Source: Dolichospermum sp. LEGE 00240 (GTDB lineage: Bacteria > Cyanobacteriota > Cyanobacteriia > Cyanobacteriales > Nostocaceae). Taken from it: 36,225 bases of DNA. Position 1 is the stretch's first letter. Each line of letters begins with the position of its first letter. The stretch covers positions 1 through 36,225 of the forward strand of contig NZ_JADEVZ010000052.1 in the NCBI RefSeq assembly GCF_015207875.1, given 5' to 3'. This document shows, piece by piece, positions 25,191-33,469 of this stretch. Position numbers and translations under genes: made by a program. The notes under the pieces are model-generated. The model worked only from the letters and a program-made list of their open reading frames with translations, did not search any database and was not told where the DNA came from.

Positions 25191-26114
25191 TTAACTTAAT
25201 TCAGTATATTTTTGTAGCCAGTCATCCAAATCATCAATACCCTGAAAATCTAACAGCGCTTCTCCTAATGACTCCAACTGTGATACAGGAAAACTCTTGA
25301 TTTGTGAACATTGGCTCTCTGGTAATTCCCCCAGTCGTCGTCTTAGTTGACGAATAACTAAATTAGCCTCACCTTCCTGAAGACCCTTTTGGCGACCTTC
25401 CTGAAGACCCTTTTGGCGACCTTCCTGAAGACCTTCCTGAAGACCCTTTTGGCGACCTTCCTGAAGACCTTCGACAATAATCTCTTGGTAAAAACGGGAT
25501 TGGGTAATATCCACAATTTCTAGGTCTAGCATATTCATGATGATCTCCTTAGTTAACTCAGGGAACTTATTAGCCAGTATAGTCTCGATTAAACTCAATC
25601 GCCTTTGAAACTCGCCTGTTGTGTCGGCTTCCTGCAATAGCTTTCTACCAATTACCGCACTTTTGTCTTTTTCTGTCACCAACAACTGTAAGAGCATCAA
25701 ATTCGGGGTTAGTTCTTGCTGGTCTCGCAGATCACTCAAATATAGCTGAGTCACCCGTTTTTCCAATAATTCTGTGTAGGGAACTTCCCAGCCTAATCCT
25801 TGATTGCGATCGCGTAAAATCAACAGTCCCCGCCAGTCTTGTTTAACTGTATATTGATTAATATGGACAAACAATTGGGAAAAATACCGTCCATAGAATC
25901 CTGAATCGGACTGCATTTGTGCCTCAGCAAACACCATTGGTATCATCGGGTTATTTGATACTGGCGTAAAGACTCCATCCAGTCGAAACTCTTTCTCCTT
26001 AACAACAGGAGCATTATAAATGAACTCCCAGTTTTCTTCAATTCCTGGCATCAATTCTGCCAGCATCCCTGGTTGGGACAAAAATAATTCGTAAAACCAT
26101 TTATCGGTTTTCAT
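25191..26114 (-). CDS. DUF2887/DUF4351 (Rpn-like) protein with LQEGRQKG repeats
   Basis: The protein has about 307 residues from the ATG at 26114 (MKTDKWFYELFLSQPGMLAE). The TTG 15 bases upstream is less likely. The N-terminal domain is the PD-(D/E)xK-like fold of the Rpn/PDDEXK transposase-associated group: FRLDGVFTP (Asp), VFAEAQMQSDSGFYGRYFSQ (Glu-x-Gln), then a conserved helix. The C-terminal DUF4351 part is ANLVIRQLRRRLGELP to LGEALLDFQGIDDLDDWL. Between them lies a VNTR-coded linker of LQEGRQKG units (24-bp period, 25377-25470). The family is linked to recombination-promoting nucleases and is scattered in cyanobacterial genomes. It interrupts the pse locus and is probably a passenger. 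Confidence 0.83.
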   Translation of the reverse strand: MKTDKWFYELFLSQPGMLAELMPGIEENWEFIYNAPVVKEKEFRLDGVFTPVSNNPMIPMVFAEAQMQSDSGFYGRYFSQLFVHINQYTVKQDWRGLLILRDRNQGLGWEVPYTELLEKRVTQLYLSDLRDQQELTPNLMLLQLLVTEKDKSAVIGRKLLQEADTTGEFQRRLSLIETILANKFPELTKEIIMNMLDLEIVDITQSRFYQEIIVEGLQEGRQKGLQEGLQEGRQKGLQEGRQKGLQEGEANLVIRQLRRRLGELPESQCSQIKSFPVSQLESLGEALLDFQGIDDLDDWLQKYTELS

Positions 26115-26116
26115 AG

Positions 26117-26172
26117 TAATTATACTCAATACGGCTTAATTATTTGATGCTCTGGGTGGGGGTAAAGCAAGA
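26117..26172. repeat. dispersed repeat shared with 34919-34975
   Basis: TATACTCAATACGGCTTAAT, then TTTGATGCTC and GGGGTAAAGCAAGA, align with 34922-34971 (TATACTCAAAACGGCTTGAT, TTTGATTCT, GGGGTAAAGCAAAA). Here the repeat lies directly upstream of the DUF2887 start codon. Confidence 0.65.
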
Positions 26173-26194
26173 ACATATATGTTTTGCGATCGCT

Positions 26195-26316
26195 AAGTAG
26201 TGAGACAGAATTAATTACACAATGTCATTGCCAATGGAAAGAAGTGAAGCAATTGCCAGGGTTGCGATTGCTTCCCTTCGGTCGCAATGACTGTAAATAT
26301 TTTTGTCCAATTACTT
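26195..26316 (+). mobile_element. MITE family 4, copy C, between 18-bp direct repeats
   Basis: This shorter, 122-bp copy lacks part of the interior. It is flanked by ATATGTTTTGCGATCGCT at 26177-26194 and 26317-26334, an exact 18-bp direct repeat containing a HIP1 octamer. That is twice the 9-bp duplication seen at copy B. It lies between pseG and the DUF2887 gene. Confidence 0.85.
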
Positions 26317-26345
26317 ATATGTTTTGCGATCGCTAGTTTGACTCA

Positions 26346-27401
26346 CTAAGCTAACATACTGACCATCGCTGAGACAACGCGCTTTGCACCATTGCCATCT
26401 ACTAACTGCTGTCCTTTTTTACTCATGGTTTCCCGATGGGGGCGATCGCCAATTAAGTCTTGTATTGATAAACTCAAACCCTCAATAGTTACATCCTCAT
26501 GCCAACCCAGATTAATAATTACACCTTGTCGATCTAATTTTGCCGTAATCTCTTTTTGATTATCCGCTACTGTGATTACAAGACTAGGCAAGCCCATAAA
26601 TGCTAATTCCCAATTAGTTGAGCCACCTGCGGCGATCGCTATGTCTGCCCAAGCCATCAACTCAGGCATATTAGTGACATTTTGTTGTAAAGTAATTAAT
26701 ATTCTGGATTTTGCAACTTCAGCCTGTAATTTCTCATAGTGCGGGTTGCTACCACCGACAACAACAATAACTTCTAAATTATCACTGTTTACTAGTTGTA
26801 AAGCTTGAATGACTTTAAGTGTGACATTATCAGGATCGCTACCACCTAGAGTAACTAAGATTCGCAAGGATGAACCAGGAGGGGATTTCCGTAGTTTATA
26901 TCTAGCATGATCGCGCCATGACCAAAATTCACGCCGCAACAAGGTGTATTCACACCCTAACAGAAATTGGGTTTTTGGGTTGATGCGGGGATAGAGACTA
27001 GCATCAGCATCAATATTTTGATTTAATATGAAGTTAGCACAATAACTATCAGCGTGTCCATAATCATCTATTACCAATAATTGTAATCCAGCCGCTTTAA
27101 TTGTTTGTTGATAACTAGCATCAAAGTGATAACCATCGAGAACTAACCAGGGGCTGTGATAATTTTGACAACAGGTAATGGTCTCTAGGGCATCTGCCAA
27201 AGATCCGGGTAATGGTGAGATTTCCAGCCTATTTATGCCCTCAGTTGCCAGTCTTTGGGCGAGGGTGACGGGGAAATCTTTGTGGGTACAGAAGTAAACT
27301 TGTCCACCATCAGTTTGCCAAGCCTGGGCAAGTGCTAAACAGCGCATGACATGACCTGTACCCATTTGGGTAGATGCGTCAGCACGGATAATTATATTCA
27401 T
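26346..27401 (-). CDS. pseG: UDP-2,4-diacetamido-2,4,6-trideoxy-beta-L-altropyranose hydrolase
   Basis: The protein has 351 residues. IRADASTQMGTGHVMRCLAL at the N-terminus holds the glycine-rich loop and catalytic His17 (GTGH) typical of PseG. The MurG-like C-terminal half has LVTLGGSDPDNVTLKVIQAL, VVVGGSNPHY and AIAAGGSTNWELAFMGLPS, where Glu contacts the nucleotide ribose. It removes UDP from the fourth intermediate to release the free 6-deoxy-altrose derivative for PseI. Its ATG overlaps the stop of the methylase gene by one base (TGATG), so translation is probably coupled. If the methylase frame is shifted, coupling to pseG could drop as well. Confidence 0.93.
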   Translation of the reverse strand: MNIIIRADASTQMGTGHVMRCLALAQAWQTDGGQVYFCTHKDFPVTLAQRLATEGINRLEISPLPGSLADALETITCCQNYHSPWLVLDGYHFDASYQQTIKAAGLQLLVIDDYGHADSYCANFILNQNIDADASLYPRINPKTQFLLGCEYTLLRREFWSWRDHARYKLRKSPPGSSLRILVTLGGSDPDNVTLKVIQALQLVNSDNLEVIVVVGGSNPHYEKLQAEVAKSRILITLQQNVTNMPELMAWADIAIAAGGSTNWELAFMGLPSLVITVADNQKEITAKLDRQGVIINLGWHEDVTIEGLSLSIQDLIGDRPHRETMSKKGQQLVDGNGAKRVVSAMVSMLA

Positions 27402-28038
27402 CAGACAAGGTTAGACTTTTTCAACAAAAACCAATTCATATCGTCTTGAGGAAATTGATAGTCACGGTGATATACAAAACCATAATCAATCAATTCTAAA
27501 TCATTAAATTTATCCATGATTTCTCCGGCAAAATCTCTCTTAAATAATTTTCCTTGATGACCTCGATAAGAAACTTCTACAGGCGTGGGATTATAATATT
27601 CACAAATACAAATATATTTATTACTAGTTTGATACAATAAGTCATAAACTTGATTTAAGTATTCACGATTTATGTGAATTAAAACTCCCTTAATTAAAAC
27701 AAAATTTCTTTGAAAATCAACTTGAAAATCTAAAATTGATTGAGTATAAATATTAACCTTCCCCCCCCCCCCATTTTTGCCATTTGGTCAACAGCTTTTT
27801 GATTAATTTCAACAGCAGATAGTTGGGCTTTAGGCAATAATTGACTAATAGCTAATAAATTTAATCCGATGTTAGAACCAAATTCAATAACTGAATCTAT
27901 CCGTTGAGTTTGTCTGAAAATCTGAGAAAAAAGAGCTAGATTAGCAGAAACTAAGTTAATATTAGCATTTCTATCTACGTATTCATTGCCAAAACTTTCA
28001 GCCCAAAAATTCTCTTGTTCGGTTTTAAAATTGGTCAT
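27401..28038 (-). pseudogene. pseudaminic acid biosynthesis-associated methylase, frameshifted at a 12-G tract
   Basis: The first frame (28038 to 27730) gives TEQENFWAESFGNEYVDRN, then the SAM-binding VIEFGSNIGLNLLAISQLLP and AVEINQKAVDQMAKMGGGG, after which it drifts and stops. The second frame, from right after the G-tract to 27401, gives VNIYTQSILDFQVDF, LIKGVLIHINREYLNQVYDL, EYYNPTPVEVSYRGHQGKLF and DDMNWFLLKKS. Joined, they form a protein of about 212 residues that matches the Pse-associated methylase family (TIGR03587) along its whole length. A tract of 10 or 13 G would restore the frame; here it has 12. The gene is 2 bases from the cytidylyltransferase and overlaps pseG. It may be a phase-variable gene, a decayed one, or a sequencing artefact at the homopolymer. 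Confidence 0.88.
27761..27772. repeat. 12-base C/G homopolymer inside the methylase gene
   Basis: Twelve consecutive C on the plus strand (G on the coding strand) lie about 90 codons into the gene, right after a Met codon that uses the first G. The length is out of frame by one base. Nothing comparable was noticed elsewhere in the window. Confidence 0.95.
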
Positions 28039-28040
28039 TT

Positions 28041-28787
28041 TTATTCTCCTAGTTGTTTTTGTTTAATATGAGCATTAATATTAATGAGATCGGGATTTTC
28101 TCCCAAAAATTTTAGTATACTATCCATCCCAAACAAAGGATCTTTATCATATAAATTATCATAAATAATTTTAATTAATTCATAATCCTCTGGAGTGTCT
28201 AAAGTCCAGCGATGATAAGATAAATCATCATCATTATTTAAGTTATGCAAAGAAAAGATATCTGGATTTTCTTGAATATAAGGGGTAACGTGTTCTTTTT
28301 CATAATCTTTAGTGGCAGAATTATAAGCTAATTCTAAAGCGCTATAAGTAAATATTTCTACATCTAATCCTCTCGGAAAACTGCGTTTTAATGAATTACT
28401 TAAATAGTCAATATTTAGACCATTGCTATTTTCTTCCTGAAAATAGGATAATAGCTGATCAAGAATTTCTACATCTAATAAAGGACAATCAGAAGTAACT
28501 CTGATTACAGTGTCTGCTTGATGTTCTTTAGCTGCTAAATAATATCTTTCTAAAACATTATCTTGGCTGCCTCTAAACCATTTTACTCCTAATTTTTCCG
28601 CTTCTTCAACAAGACAATTATCATGGGTTGATGTAGTTGTTGCTACAATAATCTCATCAATTCTACTACAAGCCTTAACTCTGGTTACAACATGAGCTAA
28701 AACCGTTTGATCGCAGAGTCTTTTCATTACCTTTCCTGGTAATCTAGTTGACCCCATTCTGGCTTGGATAATAGTGATGGTTTTCAT
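28041..28787 (-). CDS. spsF: SpsF-type cytidylyltransferase, PseF role
   Basis: The protein has 248 residues. The N-terminus ITIIQARMGSTRLPGKVMKR is the nucleotide-binding loop of SpsF/COG1861 cytidylyltransferases. DTVIRVTSDCPLLDVEILDQ is the acidic metal-binding segment, and HRWTLDTPEDYELI is a conserved family motif. It is expected to activate the nonulosonic acid with CTP to form the CMP-sugar, the step that PseF performs in Campylobacter and Helicobacter. The subfamily is SpsF rather than NeuA-like, so I use the SpsF name. It is 2 bases from the methylase gene. A DUF29 gene lies 32 bases upstream. Confidence 0.87.
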   Translation of the reverse strand: MKTITIIQARMGSTRLPGKVMKRLCDQTVLAHVVTRVKACSRIDEIIVATTTSTHDNCLVEEAEKLGVKWFRGSQDNVLERYYLAAKEHQADTVIRVTSDCPLLDVEILDQLLSYFQEENSNGLNIDYLSNSLKRSFPRGLDVEIFTYSALELAYNSATKDYEKEHVTPYIQENPDIFSLHNLNNDDDLSYHRWTLDTPEDYELIKIIYDNLYDKDPLFGMDSILKFLGENPDLININAHIKQKQLGE

Positions 28788-28819
28788 TACTTTTGAATTT
28801 AATGTTTATATATAAATAA

Positions 28820-29272
28820 TTATGATTCAACGGTCTTGTGACCTAGCCAGAAATCTGGATTGATAATCTCATCTAGTTTAAAAGGACAAGTTTCAGGGAA
28901 ATTTTCATCGGGTAAATCAGTTTCTGCGATCGCTAAATCTCTAGCTTCAGACCAACTTTCTACTAAGGCTTCATTGAGACGGGACTTTAACCCAGGATTA
29001 CGACGCAGCAACTTGTCAATTGATGTTCGCTGTACGCGAATTGTCGCTCGCCAACTGTTAGAACGTCGCCAGTGTTGCACCTGCCATTTGAGCAAATGCG
29101 CCACTAACTGCATCAACCTTGACTCTAACTGATCGTAATGACGATTACCCAAATCTGTTAGCTCCTCGATCAGATGAGATAAGTCTAACTGCTCAAATTT
29201 CTCCTGACGCAGTAAATCTGATTGTTGATGCGCCCAGCTATAAAAGTCAGATTCATACAATGTGTCACTCAT
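28820..29272 (-). CDS. DUF29 domain-containing protein
   Basis: The protein has 150 residues, with the DUF29 landmarks YESDFYSWAHQQSDLLRQ, LSHLIEELTDLGNRHYDQLE, LVAHLLKWQVQHWRRS and PETCPFKLDEIINPDFW. It is more arginine-rich and more typical of the family than the copy at 3282-3728. No known enzymatic function. It lies in the same orientation between pseC and the cytidylyltransferase, 32 bp from the latter, so it may be transcribed with them without taking part in the pathway. MITE copy D begins about 35 bases upstream of its ATG. Confidence 0.87.
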   Translation of the reverse strand: MSDTLYESDFYSWAHQQSDLLRQEKFEQLDLSHLIEELTDLGNRHYDQLESRLMQLVAHLLKWQVQHWRRSNSWRATIRVQRTSIDKLLRRNPGLKSRLNEALVESWSEARDLAIAETDLPDENFPETCPFKLDEIINPDFWLGHKTVES

Positions 29273-29306
29273 GTTGACTCTCCATCAGGTCAAGATATCT
29301 CTGGAT

Positions 29307-29456
29307 AAGTAGTGAGACAGAATTAATTACACAATGTCATGGCGTTAGCGCAGCGTGGCGTTAGCCATAGGGAACGAAGTGAAATGAAGCAATTCCAAGG
29401 GTTGTGATTGCTTCCCTTCGCTCGCAATGACTGTAAATATTTTTGTCCAATTACTT
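29307..29456 (+). mobile_element. MITE family 4, copy D
   Basis: This 150-bp full-length copy, closest to copy A, fills most of the gap between pseC and the DUF29 gene. Its right end lies 9 bases from the pseC stop codon. I see no target-site duplication, so it may be old or rearranged. Confidence 0.85.
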
Positions 29457-29465
29457 ATTATCTTC

Positions 29466-30629
29466 CTATTGTAAAATCTCCCCTAACGTCTTAATAACAT
29501 AATTTTGATTGTCTTCAGTCAAATCATAATAAAGCGGCAAACTAATCGCCTCCTGATAATAAGATTCAGACTCAGGAAAATCACCCTGCTTAAATCCCAA
29601 TTGCTGATAATAGGGCTGGGTGTGAACAGGAATATAATGTACATTGACTCCAATTCCTGCGGTTCTGAGTGCCTCAAATACTTCTCGATGGGAGCGATTG
29701 ATGGAATGGCGTTGTAACCGAATTACGTATAAATGCCAACTGGAATAGGTATCAGGATGTTGATAAGGCCTAGTAACAGGTAAATCTTGCAAGCCAATAT
29801 TATATCTTGCTACCAACTCATGACGACCCTTGACGAAGGTATCCAACCTTTCCATCTGACTTGCACCCAAAGCGGCTTGTAAATCAGTCATCCGGTAATG
29901 ATAACCCAACTCCAACTGCTGATAGTACCAAGGTCCTGGGGAATCTCCCTGAATAAAGCGAGGATCGCGGGTAATACCATGACTCCGCAGCCGGATCAAC
30001 TGTTCATAGAGGTCTTGACGATTGGTTAAAATCATGCCTCCTTCGGCAGTAGTGATGATTTTAACTGGGTGGAAACTAAATACAGTCAAATCGGAAAACT
30101 GACAACAACCAATGGGGCGATCGCCATAACGTCCACCTATACCATGGGCTGCGTCTTCAATCACCTGAAAGCCATACTTTTGTGACAACTCAGCGATCGC
30201 TTTCATGTCGCAGGATTGCCCAGCAAAATGGACTGGAACCACAACTTGAGGTAATTTCCCCCGTTCTGCTGCTAGGGCTAATTTGTCAGCTAGGGCGGGA
30301 ATACTGAGATTATAGGTTTGAGGATCAATATCCACAAAATCCACTTCCGCACCACAGTACAAACCACAGTTAGCAGAAGCTACAAAGGTATTAGGTACAG
30401 TCCACAGTCTATCACCAGAACTTAACCCCGCAGCTAAACAGGCAATATGTAACCCCGCTGTAGCACTAGCCACCGCCACTGCATATTTTACCCCACAGTA
30501 TTCAGCTACTAAGTTTTCAAATCGAGCGATCGCTGGTCCTTGGGTTAACCAATCTGACTGTAAAACGCTGACCACGGCATCAATATCTTGCTGATTAATA
30601 TTTTGCCGTCCGTAGGGAATATAGTTCAT
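29466..30629 (-). CDS. pseC: UDP-4-amino-4,6-dideoxy-N-acetyl-L-altrosamine transaminase
   Basis: The protein has 387 residues of the DegT/DnrJ/EryC1/StrS aminotransferase fold, the second step of the pathway. IPYGRQNINQQDIDAVVSVL and LTQGPAIARFE are typical of PseC. VPNTFVASANCGLYCGA lines the PLP phosphate site, VIEDAAHGIGGRY has the PLP-contacting Asp (about 159), and FSFHPVKIITTAEGGM holds the Schiff-base Lys (about 190). The C-terminus has HYIPVHTQPYYQQLGF. The ATG at 30629 matches the family start. Both flanks are filled with repeats, so it is not tightly coupled to a neighbour despite sharing their direction. Confidence 0.93.
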   Translation of the reverse strand: MNYIPYGRQNINQQDIDAVVSVLQSDWLTQGPAIARFENLVAEYCGVKYAVAVASATAGLHIACLAAGLSSGDRLWTVPNTFVASANCGLYCGAEVDFVDIDPQTYNLSIPALADKLALAAERGKLPQVVVPVHFAGQSCDMKAIAELSQKYGFQVIEDAAHGIGGRYGDRPIGCCQFSDLTVFSFHPVKIITTAEGGMILTNRQDLYEQLIRLRSHGITRDPRFIQGDSPGPWYYQQLELGYHYRMTDLQAALGASQMERLDTFVKGRHELVARYNIGLQDLPVTRPYQHPDTYSSWHLYVIRLQRHSINRSHREVFEALRTAGIGVNVHYIPVHTQPYYQQLGFKQGDFPESESYYQEAISLPLYYDLTEDNQNYVIKTLGEILQ

Positions 30630-30729
30630 AAAACTGAAAACTTAGAAAGATGTTAAAAATCAACCCTAGAAACTAATATTGACGTTTTGTGATATCCATA
30701 AGTAATTTTACTGTTACTAAGGGAACACC

Positions 30730-30966
30730 AAAAAATAAGTTACCCAATTTTGTGGGACAGGCATCCTGCCTGTCCTTGATAATTAGCAGGCTTGTCCTTG
30801 ATAATTAGCAGGCTTGTCCTTGATAATTAGCAGGCTTGTCCTTGATAATTAGCAGGCTTGTCCTTGATAATTAGCAGGCTTGTCCTTGATAATTAGCAGG
30901 ACTGTCTTTGATAATTAGCAGGCAAGATGCCTGCACCACAAGAAATTTTTGGGTATTTTTTTTAAT
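30730..30966. repeat. hairpin-bounded VNTR element, seven 22-bp units
   Basis: The element runs from AAAAAATAAGTTACCCAA to its rough complement near 30945-30966. Just inside are the hairpins GGACAGGCATCCTGCCTGTC and CAGGCAAGATGCCTG. Between them are seven 22-bp units based on CCTTGATAATTAGCAGGCTT (30774-30922). The last unit and its neighbour carry GACTGTC variants. No coding potential. Confidence 0.92.
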
Positions 30967-30993
30967 TGGAAATCCCTAAAAGGAGTGAATAGC

Positions 30994-31199
30994 AAGTAGT
31001 GAAACAGAATTAATTACACATTTTGTGGGACAGGCATCCTGCCTGTCTTTGATGATTAGCAGGCTTGTCCTTGATGATTAGCAGGCTTGTCCTTGATAAT
31101 TAGCAGGACTGTCCTTGATGATTAGCAGGCCTGTCCTTGATGATTTGCAGGCAAGATGCCCGCACCACAAGAAATTTTTGGGTATTTTTTTTAATTACT
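30994..31199. repeat. second VNTR element (five units) lodged in a MITE family 4 copy (E)
   Basis: AAGTAGTGAAACAGAATTAA (30994) is the left end of MITE family 4. After TTACACA it passes directly into the VNTR element (TTTTGTGGGACAGGC), with five 22-bp units in which GATGATTAG and GATAATTAG alternate (31047-31151). The closing hairpin and the T-run follow, and the MITE right end survives only as AATTACTT (31192-31199). Confidence 0.85.
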
Positions 31200-31206
31200 T
31201 ATTGCT

Positions 31207-33078
31207 TTATTTCTCTCCTGATTGCAACGCCCAATAATGGGCATATTTCCCATCTAGTTGCAATAACTCCTGGTGATTGCCCTGTTCCAGCACTTGTCCT
31301 TTTTCTAGGACTATAATTTGGTCGGCACGGACAATGGTAGAGAGACGGTGAGCAATAACTAACACGGTGCGATCGCGCTCAAACTGATTTAATGCTTCCT
31401 GTACCAAGCGTTCTGACTGACTATCTAAAGCACTGGTAGCCTCATCTAAAATCAATATCTCCGGCTGCATTAATATTGCCCGTGCCAGTGCCACCCGTTG
31501 TCTTTGTCCACCCGAAAGCCGATAACCTCGCTCCCCTACTACCGTATCATAACCCTGGGGGAGAGAGGAGATAAACCCATCAGCTTGAGCTAAATGAGCA
31601 GCATCTCGCACTTCATCTGCTGTTGCTTGGGGCAATCCGTAGCGGATATTTTCTAAGATACTCTGGTTAAAAATAAAGGTATCCTGACCAACCACTCCCA
31701 GTCCCTTGCGCCAGCTTTCTAAGCTATAGGATTGTAAAGCCAATCCGTCTACTAAGACTTGCCCTGATGTGGGTTCATATAGGCCAATCAGCAAATCTGC
31801 GATGGAGGACTTACCAGCCCCAGACTCCCCCACCAAGGCTGTGACTGAATTTCTTGGTAATTTAAATGACACATTGACCAGAGATGGGGTGGTAGTTCCA
31901 TCATAGTGGAGGGATACTTCAGTAAAGCTGATAGCGGATTTAAGTCCGGTGAATTCTGCGCCGCCCGAACGAGTAAACTCTTTATCTTTTGTATATAAAA
32001 TTTCATCTATGCGTAACATCCGTCCTGAGTATTCCGCCAACTGCTGCATTGTTCCAGCTATTCCCTGCATCTGCATAGACAGACGATTTAGTGCCAAAAT
32101 AAAGGTAGCTAGAGATGGCAACACTGCCGACTGTTCTCGCCGCAGCAGCAGTGAACCGGCTGTTAATAACACAGCAACCACTAAAATCGTCAAGCTATTA
32201 TTCAGGGGACTGGTAATGGACATTAACCGTACTTGGCGCTGTAAAAAGCCTAGAACTTCCTGCTGTAGGGATCTTACTCGTTCAATTGTCTGGGCTTGAC
32301 GACCAAAGGTATGCACCACTCGCAGGGCTTGGATATTTTCCACCATGTCTTTAGAAACATCTACCTGGGCATGGGAAAGTTTAACTGAAGTGGCACGAAT
32401 GCGGGGCAGTAACCAGCGTTGAACAAACATCAAAACTATAAACAATAACACTGCAACTGCGGACAGAGGCACGGAAATTGCTAGGACTGTGACTGAGTAG
32501 GCTAGGACTAAAAACACTCCAGTCAGCAGCAGATTCCAATTTCTCATTTGTAGGTCAATTGTGCTACCTCCTTCACTAACATGGGTACTTAAGTCTCCCA
32601 CTTTATAGCGACTAGCACAGGGAAAGCTGAGACTAATAATCCGGGCAAAGATTGTTTCTGTCATCTGGGCTTGAATCCGGGCTGTCAAATCTCCAGTAGC
32701 TACTTTACTCACATAGTCCATGAGGCTGCGTGTTAATTGCAACCCTACTGCTAAGGCAATGAGGACTAAAAAAATTGTTTGGCTGTCCCCAGTCCATTTT
32801 TGAGCTAACCAGGGAAATGTGGACGCTATTTGGTTGGGTAAGTGAGGGAGTTTATGAGACTCTAGAACCCCTAGCGCCAAAAAAATTACCCCCAAGGTGG
32901 CGGTTTCTAAAAAAGCAGCTAGTAGGTTACTGGTAAAGGACAAAAGTAGTAACTTTTTGTTCCGGTTTATTGTTAACCCAATTTGCTGATAGGACGGGGT
33001 ACTGAAGATTTTAAATGGGGTTAACCATTTTGTTTGAGTTTTTCTCAGGAGATTGATCAATGCCACAATAAACCACAA
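31207..33078 (-). CDS. ABC exporter, fused permease and ATPase (MsbA/PglK-like)
   Basis: The protein has about 623 residues. The N-terminal half has about six membrane helices (for example near residues 45-70, 100-120, 180-200 and 205-225). The ATPase has Walker A GESGAGKSS (residues 417-425), the LSGGQ signature (521-525), Walker B ILILDEA (541-547) and the H-loop His (577). In this locus a flippase for a lipid-linked glycan, or an exporter of the modified product, is likely; the substrate is inferred. The start is uncertain: TTG at 33078, or GTG at 33066. There is no ATG or Shine-Dalgarno site, and MITE copy F begins 36 bases upstream. A CCACAATAAA direct repeat overlaps the start region. 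Confidence 0.88.
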   Translation of the reverse strand: MWFIVALINLLRKTQTKWLTPFKIFSTPSYQQIGLTINRNKKLLLLSFTSNLLAAFLETATLGVIFLALGVLESHKLPHLPNQIASTFPWLAQKWTGDSQTIFLVLIALAVGLQLTRSLMDYVSKVATGDLTARIQAQMTETIFARIISLSFPCASRYKVGDLSTHVSEGGSTIDLQMRNWNLLLTGVFLVLAYSVTVLAISVPLSAVAVLLFIVLMFVQRWLLPRIRATSVKLSHAQVDVSKDMVENIQALRVVHTFGRQAQTIERVRSLQQEVLGFLQRQVRLMSITSPLNNSLTILVVAVLLTAGSLLLRREQSAVLPSLATFILALNRLSMQMQGIAGTMQQLAEYSGRMLRIDEILYTKDKEFTRSGGAEFTGLKSAISFTEVSLHYDGTTTPSLVNVSFKLPRNSVTALVGESGAGKSSIADLLIGLYEPTSGQVLVDGLALQSYSLESWRKGLGVVGQDTFIFNQSILENIRYGLPQATADEVRDAAHLAQADGFISSLPQGYDTVVGERGYRLSGGQRQRVALARAILMQPEILILDEATSALDSQSERLVQEALNQFERDRTVLVIAHRLSTIVRADQIIVLEKGQVLEQGNHQELLQLDGKYAHYWALQSGEK

Positions 33079-33113
33079 TAAAATAAAATTTTTTTAAAAA
33101 GCCCGGTGTTGAT

Positions 33114-33469
33114 AAGTAATTGGACAAAAATATTTACAGTCATTGCGAGGGAAGGGAAGCAATCACAACCCTTGGAATTGCCTCATTTCACTTCGTTCCA
33201 TATGGCTAACGCCACGCAACACTTACGCAAAAATATTTACAGTCATTGCGAGCGAAGGGAAGCAATCACAACCCTTGCGATTGCTTTATTTCACTTCGTT
33301 CCATATGGCTAACGCCACGCAACACTTACGCAAAAATATTTACAGTCATTGCGAGGGAAGGGAAGCAATCACAACCCTTGGAATTGCCTCATTTCACTTC
33401 GTTCCATATGGCTAACGCCACGCTGCGCTAACGCAATGACATTGTGTAATTAATTGTGTCCCACTACTT
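33114..33469 (-). mobile_element. MITE family 4, copy F, internally triplicated
   Basis: This inverted copy is expanded to 356 bp by three tandem 103-bp units (unit starts at 33125, 33228 and 33331, each opening CAAAAATATTTACAGTCATT). Units 1 and 3 are almost identical (GGAATTGCCTCATTTC), and unit 2 differs (GCGATTGCTTTATTTC). Only the third unit runs on into the far terminus. It fills nearly the whole gap between pseB and the ABC exporter. Confidence 0.92.

Noticed and set aside
30774-31151. CRISPR-like appearance of the 22-bp repeats
   Set aside because: Units are contiguous with no unique spacers and there are no cas genes. They are simple tandem arrays.
33106-33431. Three overlapping plus-strand frames with repeated SLRSIWLTPRNTYAKI segments
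   Set aside because: They are translations of the 103-bp MITE triplication.
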